Source: JANOYJ01 sp963792485
Lineage (GTDB): Bacteria; Pseudomonadota; Alphaproteobacteria; Rhizobiales; Rhizobiaceae
Assembly (NCBI GenBank): GCA_963792485.1
Contig: CAWBWL010000007.1
Span: 248,001-312,000, forward strand
Direction: 5' to 3'
Length of the DNA stretch: 64,000 bases
Shown piece after piece: positions 7,701-16,010 of the stretch. Position 1 is the stretch's first letter. Each line of letters starts with the position of its first letter. The position numbers were made by a program, and so were the translations under genes. Under the pieces are notes generated by a model. That model was not told where the DNA came from and did no database searches. It saw only the letters and a program-made list of their open reading frames with translations.

Positions 7701-8192
7701 TTAGATGAGGCGGCCGAGAAGGCCGCTGTACTTGCCGTTGATCAGGCTGGCGAGTGACAGTCCGGATATGCCGTCTTCCCGCTCGAGCACAAACAGCGTC
7801 AATGCAGCCGCCAGCAGGTCAATGATGACCAGCGCCGCGAAAGCCGCAAAGGCGATGGCTGAGGATGTGGCATAGGTCGAACCCAGAGCATGGCCTGCCA
7901 TGACGGCGAGCCACATCAAGAGCGCAAACTGCGCCGGCGCCAGGAGGCTGATGATCCGCTGCTTGGCTTCGAATCTGCCGTCATTATCGGCATCCTTGAC
8001 CGATGCATGGGCGATGGCCGCCATCGACACCGCGAACGATGCGGACAGCCAAATGGCAGCTGAGGCCGACATTTGGGTTGCAAACAAAACTGCTGAAACG
8101 AGCGGAAACGCTCCGAGCCAAGCCTTGAAGCCAACCGGCGCAAGCTCTTGCTTTTTAACAGTTAATCCAAATTCCAGATTTTTCGTCTTCAT
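7701..8192 (-). CDS. Hypothetical multi-pass membrane protein
   Basis: 163 residues from ATG 8192; a GTG four codons upstream is an alternative, but GGAG lies 11 nt before the ATG. After a soluble N-terminal 20 residues it has about four hydrophobic helices (near 25-60, 80-105 and 115-140) and a polar loop KDADNDGRFEAKQR. I do not recognise the family. Both sides carry copies of the same palindromic repeat in the same orientation: copy A ends at the stop codon, copy B lies 117 bp upstream of the start. The bracketing suggests acquisition or mobilisation with the repeats, but this is inference. Confidence 0.6.
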   Translation of the reverse strand: MKTKNLEFGLTVKKQELAPVGFKAWLGAFPLVSAVLFATQMSASAAIWLSASFAVSMAAIAHASVKDADNDGRFEAKQRIISLLAPAQFALLMWLAVMAGHALGSTYATSSAIAFAAFAALVIIDLLAAALTLFVLEREDGISGLSLASLINGKYSGLLGRLI

Positions 8193-8308
8193 GGTCTTCG
8201 CCACTCCCCGATTGCGCTATCATGCGCCTGGATGGGCAAAAACTGGTTAATGCGCGCGGAAAGTGCAGCGCAGGGTAAAGCGGCGGTTAAGGCGTATAAA
8301 CAAGATTT

Positions 8309-8451
8309 AAAGACCTCTCGAGAATTCGGCCGACTGAGTCAGCCGGTGCGGTGATCGAGAGCCGGAGCGGAGCGAACTTGAGGTTCGTGAGCACCGGAAG
8401 CGCAGAGAGCCGCATCAGATGGCCAGCCGGGCGAATTCTCGAGAGGTCTTT
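8309..8451. repeat. Palindromic intergenic repeat, copy B
   Basis: A 143-bp element whose ends form a perfect 20-bp inverted repeat (8309-8328 and 8432-8451) containing CTCGAG and GAATTC. The core is nearly identical to copy A at 7562-7700, but the arms have different sequences that are still self-complementary, so structure rather than sequence is conserved. Its right end overlaps the stop codon of the flavin oxidoreductase gene, so on the minus strand it would form a 3' hairpin for that mRNA. Confidence 0.8.
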
Positions 8452-9743
8452 TAGCGAACCAGAGCCTTGGCTGTCCTGCCCTCCTGCCTGTCATAGGCAA
8501 GCAGCGCGCGGAAGGCGCTGAGCGACAGGTCAGGCGTCTTGCCGTCAGCCAGATTGTAAATGTGCTCATAATACCAGCCGAGCGATCCCCAGGCATTGAG
8601 ATCACGCAGGAAGCTGATCGGCGAGCGCGGGCCGAGCAAGCCATTGCCGATGACCAGATCATTGTCGCGGCTGAACAGCCTCGTGACTTCGCCGCTGAGA
8701 ATTTTGTTTGCGCCGTCTGGATCAATCACCAGGGGCCGGCCAAGACCGATCACATCAACACCATCCTTCTCGAGCGCCTGGCTCATGGCTGCAACCGAAC
8801 GGAACCCCCCGGTGACCATGACCGGAATGGAAACATGCTTGCGCAGTTTCGGGACGAAATCGAGAAAATAGGCCTCGCGCTTGATCGTGCTCTCGCGCTT
8901 GTTTGCCGCGAGCGGATCCTTGCGCTCGAAGTCAATCATGCGCGGCTGCTCATAATTGCCGCCCGAGACTTCAATGAGATCAACACCCGCCTCTTCCAGC
9001 CATTTGGCCACGATCGAGCTCTCATCATCTGAAAACCCGCCCTTCTGGAAGTCTGCCGAGTTCAGCTTCACCGAAACGGCAAAGTCCTTGCGGCAGGCGG
9101 CGCGGATGCGGCGCACGGCTTCCAGGAGGAAGCGCGCCCGGTTTTCCAGCGACCCGCCATACCCGTCATCGCGGCGGTTGGACAGCGGCGACAAAAATTG
9201 CGACACCAGATAGCCATGCGCGGCATGCATCTGCACGCCGTCAAACCCGGCCTTCTCGATAGTCTTGGCGGCAAAGACGAACGCATCAATGGCCGTCTCG
9301 ATTTCTGCAAGTGTCAAAGGCGTCGGCGTGCCGAAGCGGCCATTACCCATTTTCAGTCCGATATGCGAGGGCGCCTTCGGCGTGCGGTTGATCATCTTCT
9401 GGGTCTGACGGCCGGCATGGTTGAGCTGCGCCCAGATTTGCGCGCCCTGCGCCTTCGCTGCTTTGGCCATATCCGCCAGGAATGCCGTGGCCCGGTTGGA
9501 CTGCGGTCCTTCAATGGCCAGATTGCCGCCGCGCTCCAGATGCCAGCGGTCAACAAGGATATTGCCGGTGATCAGAAGACCGGCCCCGCCAGCGCCCCAG
9601 CGGCGGTACAGTTCGACAAAGCGCGCATTGGCGTGATTGTCGCCGCCCGCCAGCCCTTCCGTCATCGACGCCTTGGCGATCCTGTTTTTCAACACGCTGC
9701 CACATGGCAATTTCAACGGATCCGATAGAATGCCAGCCCCCAC
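8451..9743 (-). CDS. NADH:flavin oxidoreductase / old yellow enzyme family
   Basis: 430 residues, a single OYE-type FMN TIM barrel. Visible motifs: N-terminal PLKLPCGSVLKNRIAKASM (phosphate/FMN loop), IWAQLNHAGRQ (His and Arg near FMN), FDGVQMHAAHGYLVSQFLSP with the H-x-x-H-G-Y-L signature, N-R-x-D-x-Y-G-G-S-L-E-N-R, and VTGGFRS near the C-terminus. These enzymes reduce activated alkenes (enoates, nitro compounds) with NAD(P)H. The only start is GTG (9741-9743). There is no extra Fe-S/NAD domain, so it is the short form. Its stop lies inside repeat copy B. The physiological substrate is unknown. Confidence 0.9.
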   Translation of the reverse strand: MGAGILSDPLKLPCGSVLKNRIAKASMTEGLAGGDNHANARFVELYRRWGAGGAGLLITGNILVDRWHLERGGNLAIEGPQSNRATAFLADMAKAAKAQGAQIWAQLNHAGRQTQKMINRTPKAPSHIGLKMGNGRFGTPTPLTLAEIETAIDAFVFAAKTIEKAGFDGVQMHAAHGYLVSQFLSPLSNRRDDGYGGSLENRARFLLEAVRRIRAACRKDFAVSVKLNSADFQKGGFSDDESSIVAKWLEEAGVDLIEVSGGNYEQPRMIDFERKDPLAANKRESTIKREAYFLDFVPKLRKHVSIPVMVTGGFRSVAAMSQALEKDGVDVIGLGRPLVIDPDGANKILSGEVTRLFSRDNDLVIGNGLLGPRSPISFLRDLNAWGSLGWYYEHIYNLADGKTPDLSLSAFRALLAYDRQEGRTAKALVR

Positions 9744-9888
9744 GGCCTTGCTCCTTACCGCTACTCTTGGCTGTAATCTACGCGAACGCCATGGTTAACG
9801 AAAGGTGAAATGCGCAACACTTGAGGAAAAGGTTAACCCACTGAAATAAAACATGAATTTCCCCAAGGTAAGATTGTGGCGGAGGCAG

Positions 9889-10707
9889 TCAAAAACTCGC
9901 GCGCGCCACGCTCCAAAGTCTTGCAAACTGGGAAGGTGCGCCTGAGCTTCGCAATGGGTCGGAAAGCGTCTCGACGGCGCGCACCCATCTGGCGATGGTG
10001 GCCATCGGCGCAAACGCCGGCCTGATGGATTTAGGCAGCGAAGCGGACGCCGCCTTGAACTTTTGCACATGTTCGCCTGCAAGCGCGCCAAGCGCCTGAA
10101 CCAGCCGTTTACCGGCCTCTTTGGAGGGCTCGCTGAGAAACAATTCCTGCGAAAGCCCGGCTGCGTTGAGAATGGCAAGCGGCACAAACCCCTGCCCGCG
10201 CCGGCGGATGCGCGGCAAATCGCGCAGAATCAGGGCAATTCCCTTTGCAACACCCGCATGCCCTGCAGCTTCGCTCGCGCCGCGCGCCGCATCCGGATCG
10301 AGTATCATGGCCGCAAGTTGGATAATCGCCGACTGGGTTGCGCCAAGATGCGCTTCGAGCGCGGTCCGGTCCGGCATGACGTCATGATAGAAATCGAATA
10401 TGTGCGCCTCGCAATACGCATCGAGCGCTTGGCGCGGAAGCGCATGATCGCTGATCGTCTTCAGCAGAGCGGACGCCACAGGATGTCCCTTCGCCTCGCC
10501 ATCGCGCGAGCCATTGACGACATCGCGCCACCATTGCAGCCGGATTTCTCCGGGCATCGGATCATGAACTAGGTCGGCGATGCGCGAAACCTCAGCGTCA
10601 AACCCATAGAGCGAAAACAGCGCCTCGCGCTTGTGCGCCGGAGCAAACAGCGTGGCGACATACCGGTCATAATCATGGGATTTGATCAGACTTGCGAGCC
10701 CGCTCAT
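9889..10707 (-). CDS. Squalene/phytoene synthase family protein (NDUFAF6-like)
   Basis: 272 residues, shorter than true phytoene synthases. The all-alpha fold is recognisable (ALFSLYGFDAEVSRIADLVHDPMPGEIRLQWWRD and GHAGVAKGIALILRDLPR). The first aspartate-rich motif is not the catalytic D-x-x-x-D but D-L-V-H-D, as in the NDUFAF6-like group, whose mitochondrial members assemble respiratory complex I rather than make carotenoids. No carotenoid or hopanoid genes are nearby. Its start overlaps the Mth938-domain gene stop as ATGA, and that gene overlaps secDF. Complex-I assembly is inferred from family and neighbour. Confidence 0.8.
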   Translation of the reverse strand: MSGLASLIKSHDYDRYVATLFAPAHKREALFSLYGFDAEVSRIADLVHDPMPGEIRLQWWRDVVNGSRDGEAKGHPVASALLKTISDHALPRQALDAYCEAHIFDFYHDVMPDRTALEAHLGATQSAIIQLAAMILDPDAARGASEAAGHAGVAKGIALILRDLPRIRRRGQGFVPLAILNAAGLSQELFLSEPSKEAGKRLVQALGALAGEHVQKFKAASASLPKSIRPAFAPMATIARWVRAVETLSDPLRSSGAPSQFARLWSVARASF

Positions 10708-11102
10708 GCGACGGCGATCAGCGCCGCCGCCACGCGCCGCTCCTCGGCCAAAAGCACATTATAGGTGCGCACCGCCGCCCCAGTGCTCATCGGATCGGAG
10801 GAAATGCCCTTTGCCCGCAGCGCTTCCTTCAAAGGTTTGGGGATCGGGCGAAGATCGCCTCCCATGCCAAACAGCAGCACTTCGATATCCCCGGCTTCCG
10901 CCAGAATCCGCTCAATGTCAGCCAGATCCAGATTGTCTGAAGCCTTTGGCCCCCAGCCGTGAATCCCCGATGGCAGGCACAGGATCGACCCGATATGCGA
11001 CATGTCCGCGAATCGAAACCCGCCATTTCCATAGGCATCAATCGGTGCGCGGCCCGGAAAATGTGCGGCGCGCATATTGATGCCCTTCGGTGGCGCGGTC
11101 AT
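10704..11102 (-). CDS. Mth938-like domain protein (NDUFAF3-like)
   Basis: 132 residues, the whole length one Mth938 (DUF498) domain: N-terminal AYGNGGFRFAD, then WGPKASDNLDL, IEVLLFGMGGDLRPIP and STGAAVRTYNVLLAEERRVAAALIAV. The human homologue NDUFAF3 is a complex I assembly factor. It overlaps both neighbours by 4 bp: secDF upstream (11099-11102) and the phytoene-synthase-like gene downstream (10704-10707). The tight coupling to Sec membrane-insertion genes fits a role in membrane protein assembly. No catalytic residues are evident. Confidence 0.9.
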   Translation of the reverse strand: MTAPPKGINMRAAHFPGRAPIDAYGNGGFRFADMSHIGSILCLPSGIHGWGPKASDNLDLADIERILAEAGDIEVLLFGMGGDLRPIPKPLKEALRAKGISSDPMSTGAAVRTYNVLLAEERRVAAALIAVA

Positions 11103-13648
11103 TTTGCCTTGGCGGTCAGCGCCGAACCGGCTTCCACCACGGAATCATTGCCGCCCGGCCGCAGCCGGAACAGGATCAGCAGCGGACCCGCGACAAAAAT
11201 CGACGAATAAGTGCCCGCCACAATGCCGAAAATCATCGCGATGGTGAAAGATCGTATCACCTCGCCGCCAAACAGGCTGAGCGAGCCGAGCGCGAGCAGC
11301 GTGGTCACACCTGTAAGGACAGTTCGCGACAGCGTCTGGTTCATCGACAGATCGAGCAGTTGGGGAATCGGCATTTTCTTGTAGCGGCGCAGATTCTCCC
11401 GCACCCGGTCATAGACGACAACCGTATCGTTCAGTGAATAGCCCATGATCGTCAAAATCGCCGCGATGGACGTCAGGTTGAACTCAAACCCGCTGATGAC
11501 GAAAAATCCGATGGTCAGCACAATGTCATGGGCCGTCGCAATGATGGCGCCAACGCCGAACTGCCATTCAAAGCGGAACCAGACATAGATGAGAATCGCG
11601 CCAAGCGCGGCGAGAACGCCGATCACGCCATTGCGCACCAGTTCGCCCGACACTGTCGCGCCGACCACTTCAACGCGGCGGAATTCATAATCGGCCGCCA
11701 GCGTGTCGCGCACCTGCGCCACCACCGCCTGCTCGGCATTTTCGCCAAGCCCTTGCGATTCCACACGGATCATCACCTCGCGCGGCGTGCCGAATTCCTG
11801 CACCTGCACATCGCCGAGATTGAGATCGCTCAGCACATTGCGGATCGCTGAAACATCCGCCGTCGCGCCCTTGGCCTGAACCTCAATCAGCGAGCCGCCC
11901 TTGAAGTCGATGCCGTAATTCATGTTGATGGTCGAAAACAGCGCCAGCGCCCCAATCGACGTAATGATCGAGAACGCAAACGCCCAGTTGCGCCATTTCA
12001 TGAACGGGATGTTGGTCACGTCCGGCACGAAGCGCACCAGCCCGTTTGGAATATCCTTCGGCTTCGAGCGGCGGATCCAGGCGGCGACCATCCAGCGCGT
12101 CAGCGTGAACGCTGTGAACACCGTCGTCATAATGCCGATGGCGAGCGTGACGGCAAAGCCCTTGACCGGCCCGGAACCGAGGAAAAACAGCACGATGGCC
12201 GCGATCAGCGTGGTCAGATTCGAATCCACAATCGTCGCCAGCGCCCGCGCAAAGCCTTGATCCATCGATTGGATGAAGGATTTGCCCATGCGCTTTTCCT
12301 CGCGCACGCGCTCATAGATCAAGACGTTCGAATCGACCGCCATGCCGACGGTCAGCACAATGCCCGCAATGCCCGGCAGCGTCAGCGTCGCGCCGAGGAG
12401 CGACAGAATGGCGATGACCATGGCGACGTTGGCGATCAGCGCAATGTTGGCGATGACGCCGAGAAATCCATAAGCGACGAGCATGAACAGAACAACGAGC
12501 GCGCCGGCGATGGCGCTCGCGACAATGCCGGAATTGATCGAATCCGCGCCGAGACCCGCGCCAACCGTGCGCTCTTCGATGACTGTCAGCGTGGCAGGCA
12601 GCGCGCCAGCGCGCAGGAGCACGGCAAGATCATTTGCGCCTTCAACGGTGAAATTGCCCGAGATTTGTCCCGTTCCCTGCAGAATCGGCTCACGGATGAC
12701 CGGGGCGGAAATGACTTCTTTGTCCAGAATGATCGCAAACAGCTTGCCGACATTCTGCTGCGTCGCCTGGCCGAAACGCTGAGCGCCCTTGGTGTCAAAG
12801 CGGAACGAAACCAGCGGCTCATTGGTCTGCTGGTCAAAGGCGGCCTGCGCGTCAACGAGATTTTCGCCTGAAACAATAACCCTGTTTTCGATGAGATAGG
12901 GCGCGGGCGGATCGTCCTGCGAGTACAAAACTTCCGACCCCGCCGGCGGGCGGCCATTCAGCGCATCTTCGGCGGACATGGTCTGATCGACCATCTGGAA
13001 AGTCAGCTTGGCGGTCTGGCCGAGCAAATCTTTCAGCCGCTGCGGGTCCTGCAGACCCGGAACCTGCACAAGTATCCGGTCATCGCCCTGCCGCTGAATG
13101 AGCGGCTCGGTCGTTCCCAGCTCGTTGACGCGGCGGCCAACGACTTCAATCGACTGGCTCGCCGCAGAGGCGACCCGGTAGTTAATGCCCGCATCCGTCA
13201 GCGCCAAGTCCAGCTGACCGTCTGCGCCCTCATTGATTTCGACTTCAATCACATTGCCAGTTCCCAGCAATGTGGCGTTGGCGGGCACAAGCAGGGGCGC
13301 GAGCGCTGTCTTTGCTTCCGCGACCTTGGCCGCGTCATTGATCTTCACGCGCACATTTTGCGCGCCGCCGGAGAGACCTGAATATTCGATCTTTGCCTCG
13401 CGCAAGAGCCTTCGCACATCATCGCGCACCGTGTTGACGCGGTCCTTGATCAGGTCTGGCCGCTCGACTTGCAGGAGAATGTGCGAGCCGCCCTGCAGAT
13501 CAAGCCCCAGCGGCATTGTCCGCGTCGGCATCCAGTTTGGCGCTGAGGCGAGCTGTTCCTTGGAGAAGAAATTCGGCAGTGTGAACAGGAAGGCCAGCGC
13601 AACGGTGAGCCAGATCAGAACCGTTTTCCAGCGGGCGAAATGCAGCAT
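11099..13648 (-). CDS. secDF: Fused SecDF protein-export subunit
   Basis: 849 residues joining SecD and SecF in one chain, as in many Rhizobiales. SecD half: N-terminal helix VLIWLTVALAFLFTLPNFF, periplasmic P1 domain with GLDLQGGSHILLQVE, and a helix bundle with GIVLTVGMAVDSNVLIYERVREE (D and R of the proton path). SecF half: begins near VTNIPFMKWRNWAFAF, with MNYGIDFKGGSLIEV and TIMGYSLNDTVVVYDRVRENLR. It uses the proton gradient to help SecYEG/SecA complete translocation and membrane insertion. It is expressed with yajC 45 bp upstream and the Mth938-domain gene downstream. Confidence 0.97.
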   Translation of the reverse strand: MLHFARWKTVLIWLTVALAFLFTLPNFFSKEQLASAPNWMPTRTMPLGLDLQGGSHILLQVERPDLIKDRVNTVRDDVRRLLREAKIEYSGLSGGAQNVRVKINDAAKVAEAKTALAPLLVPANATLLGTGNVIEVEINEGADGQLDLALTDAGINYRVASAASQSIEVVGRRVNELGTTEPLIQRQGDDRILVQVPGLQDPQRLKDLLGQTAKLTFQMVDQTMSAEDALNGRPPAGSEVLYSQDDPPAPYLIENRVIVSGENLVDAQAAFDQQTNEPLVSFRFDTKGAQRFGQATQQNVGKLFAIILDKEVISAPVIREPILQGTGQISGNFTVEGANDLAVLLRAGALPATLTVIEERTVGAGLGADSINSGIVASAIAGALVVLFMLVAYGFLGVIANIALIANVAMVIAILSLLGATLTLPGIAGIVLTVGMAVDSNVLIYERVREEKRMGKSFIQSMDQGFARALATIVDSNLTTLIAAIVLFFLGSGPVKGFAVTLAIGIMTTVFTAFTLTRWMVAAWIRRSKPKDIPNGLVRFVPDVTNIPFMKWRNWAFAFSIITSIGALALFSTINMNYGIDFKGGSLIEVQAKGATADVSAIRNVLSDLNLGDVQVQEFGTPREVMIRVESQGLGENAEQAVVAQVRDTLAADYEFRRVEVVGATVSGELVRNGVIGVLAALGAILIYVWFRFEWQFGVGAIIATAHDIVLTIGFFVISGFEFNLTSIAAILTIMGYSLNDTVVVYDRVRENLRRYKKMPIPQLLDLSMNQTLSRTVLTGVTTLLALGSLSLFGGEVIRSFTIAMIFGIVAGTYSSIFVAGPLLILFRLRPGGNDSVVEAGSALTAKAK

Positions 13649-13693
13649 AGGCTTTGTCTTTCAAAAGGACGGGCGTGCCCGCCGTCAGCTTTC

Positions 13694-14038
13694 TCAGCTG
13701 TTCTTGTTGTCGGCGACCGGCGTGCCTTTGACGCGCACGTCAGCGATCATCGAGCGGATGACGCGCACTTTGATGCCATTGGCGATCTCGACCTCGGCTT
13801 CCTTGTCGTCGATGATTTTGGTGATCTTGCCGATCACGCCGCCACCCGTCACCACGGTGTCGCCGCGCTGCACCGCCGCCAGCATCTGCTCGCGCTGCTT
13901 CATTTGCGTGCGCTGCGGGCGGATGATGAGGAAGTACATGATGATGAAGATGAGGATGAACGGAAACACGCTCATGAGCATGTCGATGCCGCCAGCGGCG
14001 GGGGCGGCTGCCTGTGCATAAGCGGGGGTAACCAGCAT
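13694..14038 (-). CDS. yajC: YajC, Sec translocase accessory subunit
   Basis: 114 residues. One transmembrane helix (MSVFPFILIFIIMYFLIIRP, about 22-41) is followed by the family motif RPQRTQMKQREQML and a small beta domain RGDTVVTGGGVIGKITKI. YajC associates with SecDF and the YidC insertase. First gene of the yajC-secDF-Mth938-phytoene-synthase-like operon; divergent from the DUF815 ATPase with about 146 bp between starts, where promoters for both directions must lie. Confidence 0.97.
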   Translation of the reverse strand: MLVTPAYAQAAAPAAGGIDMLMSVFPFILIFIIMYFLIIRPQRTQMKQREQMLAAVQRGDTVVTGGGVIGKITKIIDDKEAEVEIANGIKVRVIRSMIADVRVKGTPVADNKNS

Positions 14039-14184
14039 TCCATTCTCCCAATCAGATCCGGCGAATTGCCTGCAAGGCGCTTTGGCGGAATATAAGAACC
14101 GGCGCGGTCAATACAACGCTGCTTGGCGAGTTACCATACCCTTTGAACCGTCAATATGCGTCAAATTCTCAGGAAAACAGCCGA

Positions 14185-15064
14185 ATGAGCGACGAAGTCA
14201 ATCCTTGCCCTCAATGCAAAGCTCGACCGGATCGCAGACGCGCTGTCGCGCCTTGCGCCCGCTTTCGGCTGAGTCGCCAGATTTCGGTCTGGCCGAATGC
14301 TTCGTCTGGGAGCCAGCGCAATCCGCGCTGTTACGCCGTCAAGAATGTCAACCGCGTCGCGCTCAAGCTCATTCGCGGCGTGGATCACGTGCGCGACATT
14401 CTGGTCGACAATACGCGCCGCTTCGCCTCGGGCCTGCCCGCCAACAACACGCTGCTGTGGGGCGCGCGCGGCATGGGCAAGTCGTCGCTGGTCAAGGCCG
14501 TTCATGCGGATGTTTCCGCGTCCCTGTAAGCCCGGCGAACTAGCGCTCAAACTCATCGAAATTCACCGCGAAGATATCAACACGCTGCCCAAACTCATGT
14601 CGCTGCTGCGCCGCGAGCCACACCGCTTCATCCTGTTTTGCGATGATCTATCCTTCGATATCGGCGACACATCGTACAAATCGCTCAAAGCCGCGCTCGA
14701 AGGCGGCGTCGAGGGCCGGCCGGACAATGTCGTCTTCTACGCCACCTCCAACCGCCGCCACCTCCTGCCGCGCGACATGATCGAGAATGAGCGCTCAACC
14801 TCGATCAATCCGTATGAGACGGTCGAGGAGAAAGTCTCCCTTTCCGACCGCTTCGGCCTCTGGCTTGGCTTTCATAAATGCAGCCAGGATGAGTATCTCG
14901 ACATGACTGAGACCTACGCCGCCCATTACGGCCTCAAGATTGAACCGGAAGCCCTGCGCGCCGGCGCGCTGGAATGGGCGACCACCAGAGGCAGCCGTTC
15001 GGGGCGGGTTGCGTGGCAGTATATTCAGGACTTGGCCGGAAGGCTGGGGGTGAGGCTGGAGTAG
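14185..15064 (+). pseudogene. DUF815 AAA+ ATPase, disrupted by four frame changes
   Basis: Homology to the DUF815 ATP-binding family is continuous but hops frames. ATG 14185 gives MSDE; then LDRIADALSRLAPAF in a second frame; SPDFGLAECFVWEP in a third; then VALKLIRGVDHVRDILVDNT and the Walker A segment GARGMGKSSLVKAVHA; and from about 14530 the rest (ELALKLIEIHREDI, Walker B FILFCDDLSFD) to the stop at 15064. All four shifts, near 14207, 14265, 14333 and 14530, go +1. DUF815 genes often sit next to yajC in Rhizobiales; here the gene is divergent from yajC. Either a decayed gene or an intact one with insertion errors; the remaining protein sequence is well conserved, favouring error. Confidence 0.75.
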
Positions 15065-15250
15065 TTGGAGTCTGGGCGCGCCCTTCGAGACGGCCATAAT
15101 CGCGCACGCGCGTTACCACACTTCCGCACCATGGGGATGGAACGCGGTGAACGCACGAAATAACTGAGCAAAATCAACGCCCTTCAAAAATACTCATCCT
15201 ACATCCCCAGACCTGCCCCATAATCCGCCCCGTGTGTGGAAAGGCAGGGC

Positions 15251-16010
15251 ATGTCGGATATTGACTGGAAAGGCGTCATCGAGCGGCAGTCGCGGGACTT
15301 GTTCTTTGTCATGACAGAGATGTTCTTCATGGCCGGTCTCAACAAGGGTGTGCCGGTGACGGTGCTGACGCGGCGCATTTACCGGCGTATCTTGATCCTG
15401 CTGCGCCCGGCGGAAGCGGCGCTGCGCCGGCTGATCATCATCGCCGCGCGCGGCATTGTGCTGAAAGTTACGCCCAGCGGTCCGTTTCCGAAGGAACTGG
15501 CGGCGAAGCTGAAGAAGATGGAGCGCGCTTCAGATGCGGCTTCGGATGCGGCTTCGGATAAAGCCAGGGCGCATTCCGGTGTTCAATCTGATCGAGCCGC
15601 TCAAGCATTTCGCCCGGCCCGGCGGACGCAAGCCGTTTCAGGGCAGGCCCACCTCGTTTCCGCGCATCAGCGTTCCGGGCTGGTCAACGCCGTATTTTCC
15701 GCCCGAACCGGTTCCCCTCACCGGCGAGGACCCGATCAACGCCGCGCGGCTCATCCGGCGCATTACAGCGTTCAAACACGCGCTGGCAACGCTGCCCAAA
15801 CAGGCGCGGCGCTATGTGCGCTGGCGCGGCAAGATGTTACTCGAAATCCGCAAACTCACCGCGCGCAAACGCGGCTCGCGCATCTCGACCATCCGTCCCG
15901 GCTATCCGCTGGGCCATCGCAAGAAACAGATCCATGAGGTCGACCGGGTCCTGAGCGACTGCTGCTATTTTCTGCGCGAGCTGCGGAAGGAAAGGGACAG
16001 CCCGCCCTAA
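15251..16010 (+). pseudogene. Uncharacterised alphaproteobacterial protein, duplicated gene copy 1 (frameshifted)
   Basis: Nearly identical over its whole length to the intact gene on the opposite strand at 40016-40759. ATG 15251 gives MSDIDWKGVIERQSRDLFFV, then a hydrophobic/arginine-rich segment (RIYRRILILLRPAEAALRRL). After a three-fold SDAASD repeat, one extra G in the GGG run at 15567-15569 shifts the frame; the remainder (RIPVFNLIEPLKHFARP to the stop at 16010) reads in the +1 frame. About 35 bp of upstream flank, including CGCCCCGTGTGTGGAAAGGC, is also shared. Its 3' end overlaps the recQ stop by 4 bp (convergent). Function unknown. Confidence 0.7.

Noticed and set aside
9889..10707. 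Carotenoid or hopanoid biosynthesis gene
   Set aside because: Short protein with altered Asp-rich motif, no crt or hpn neighbours, and tight coupling to secDF and the Mth938-domain gene.
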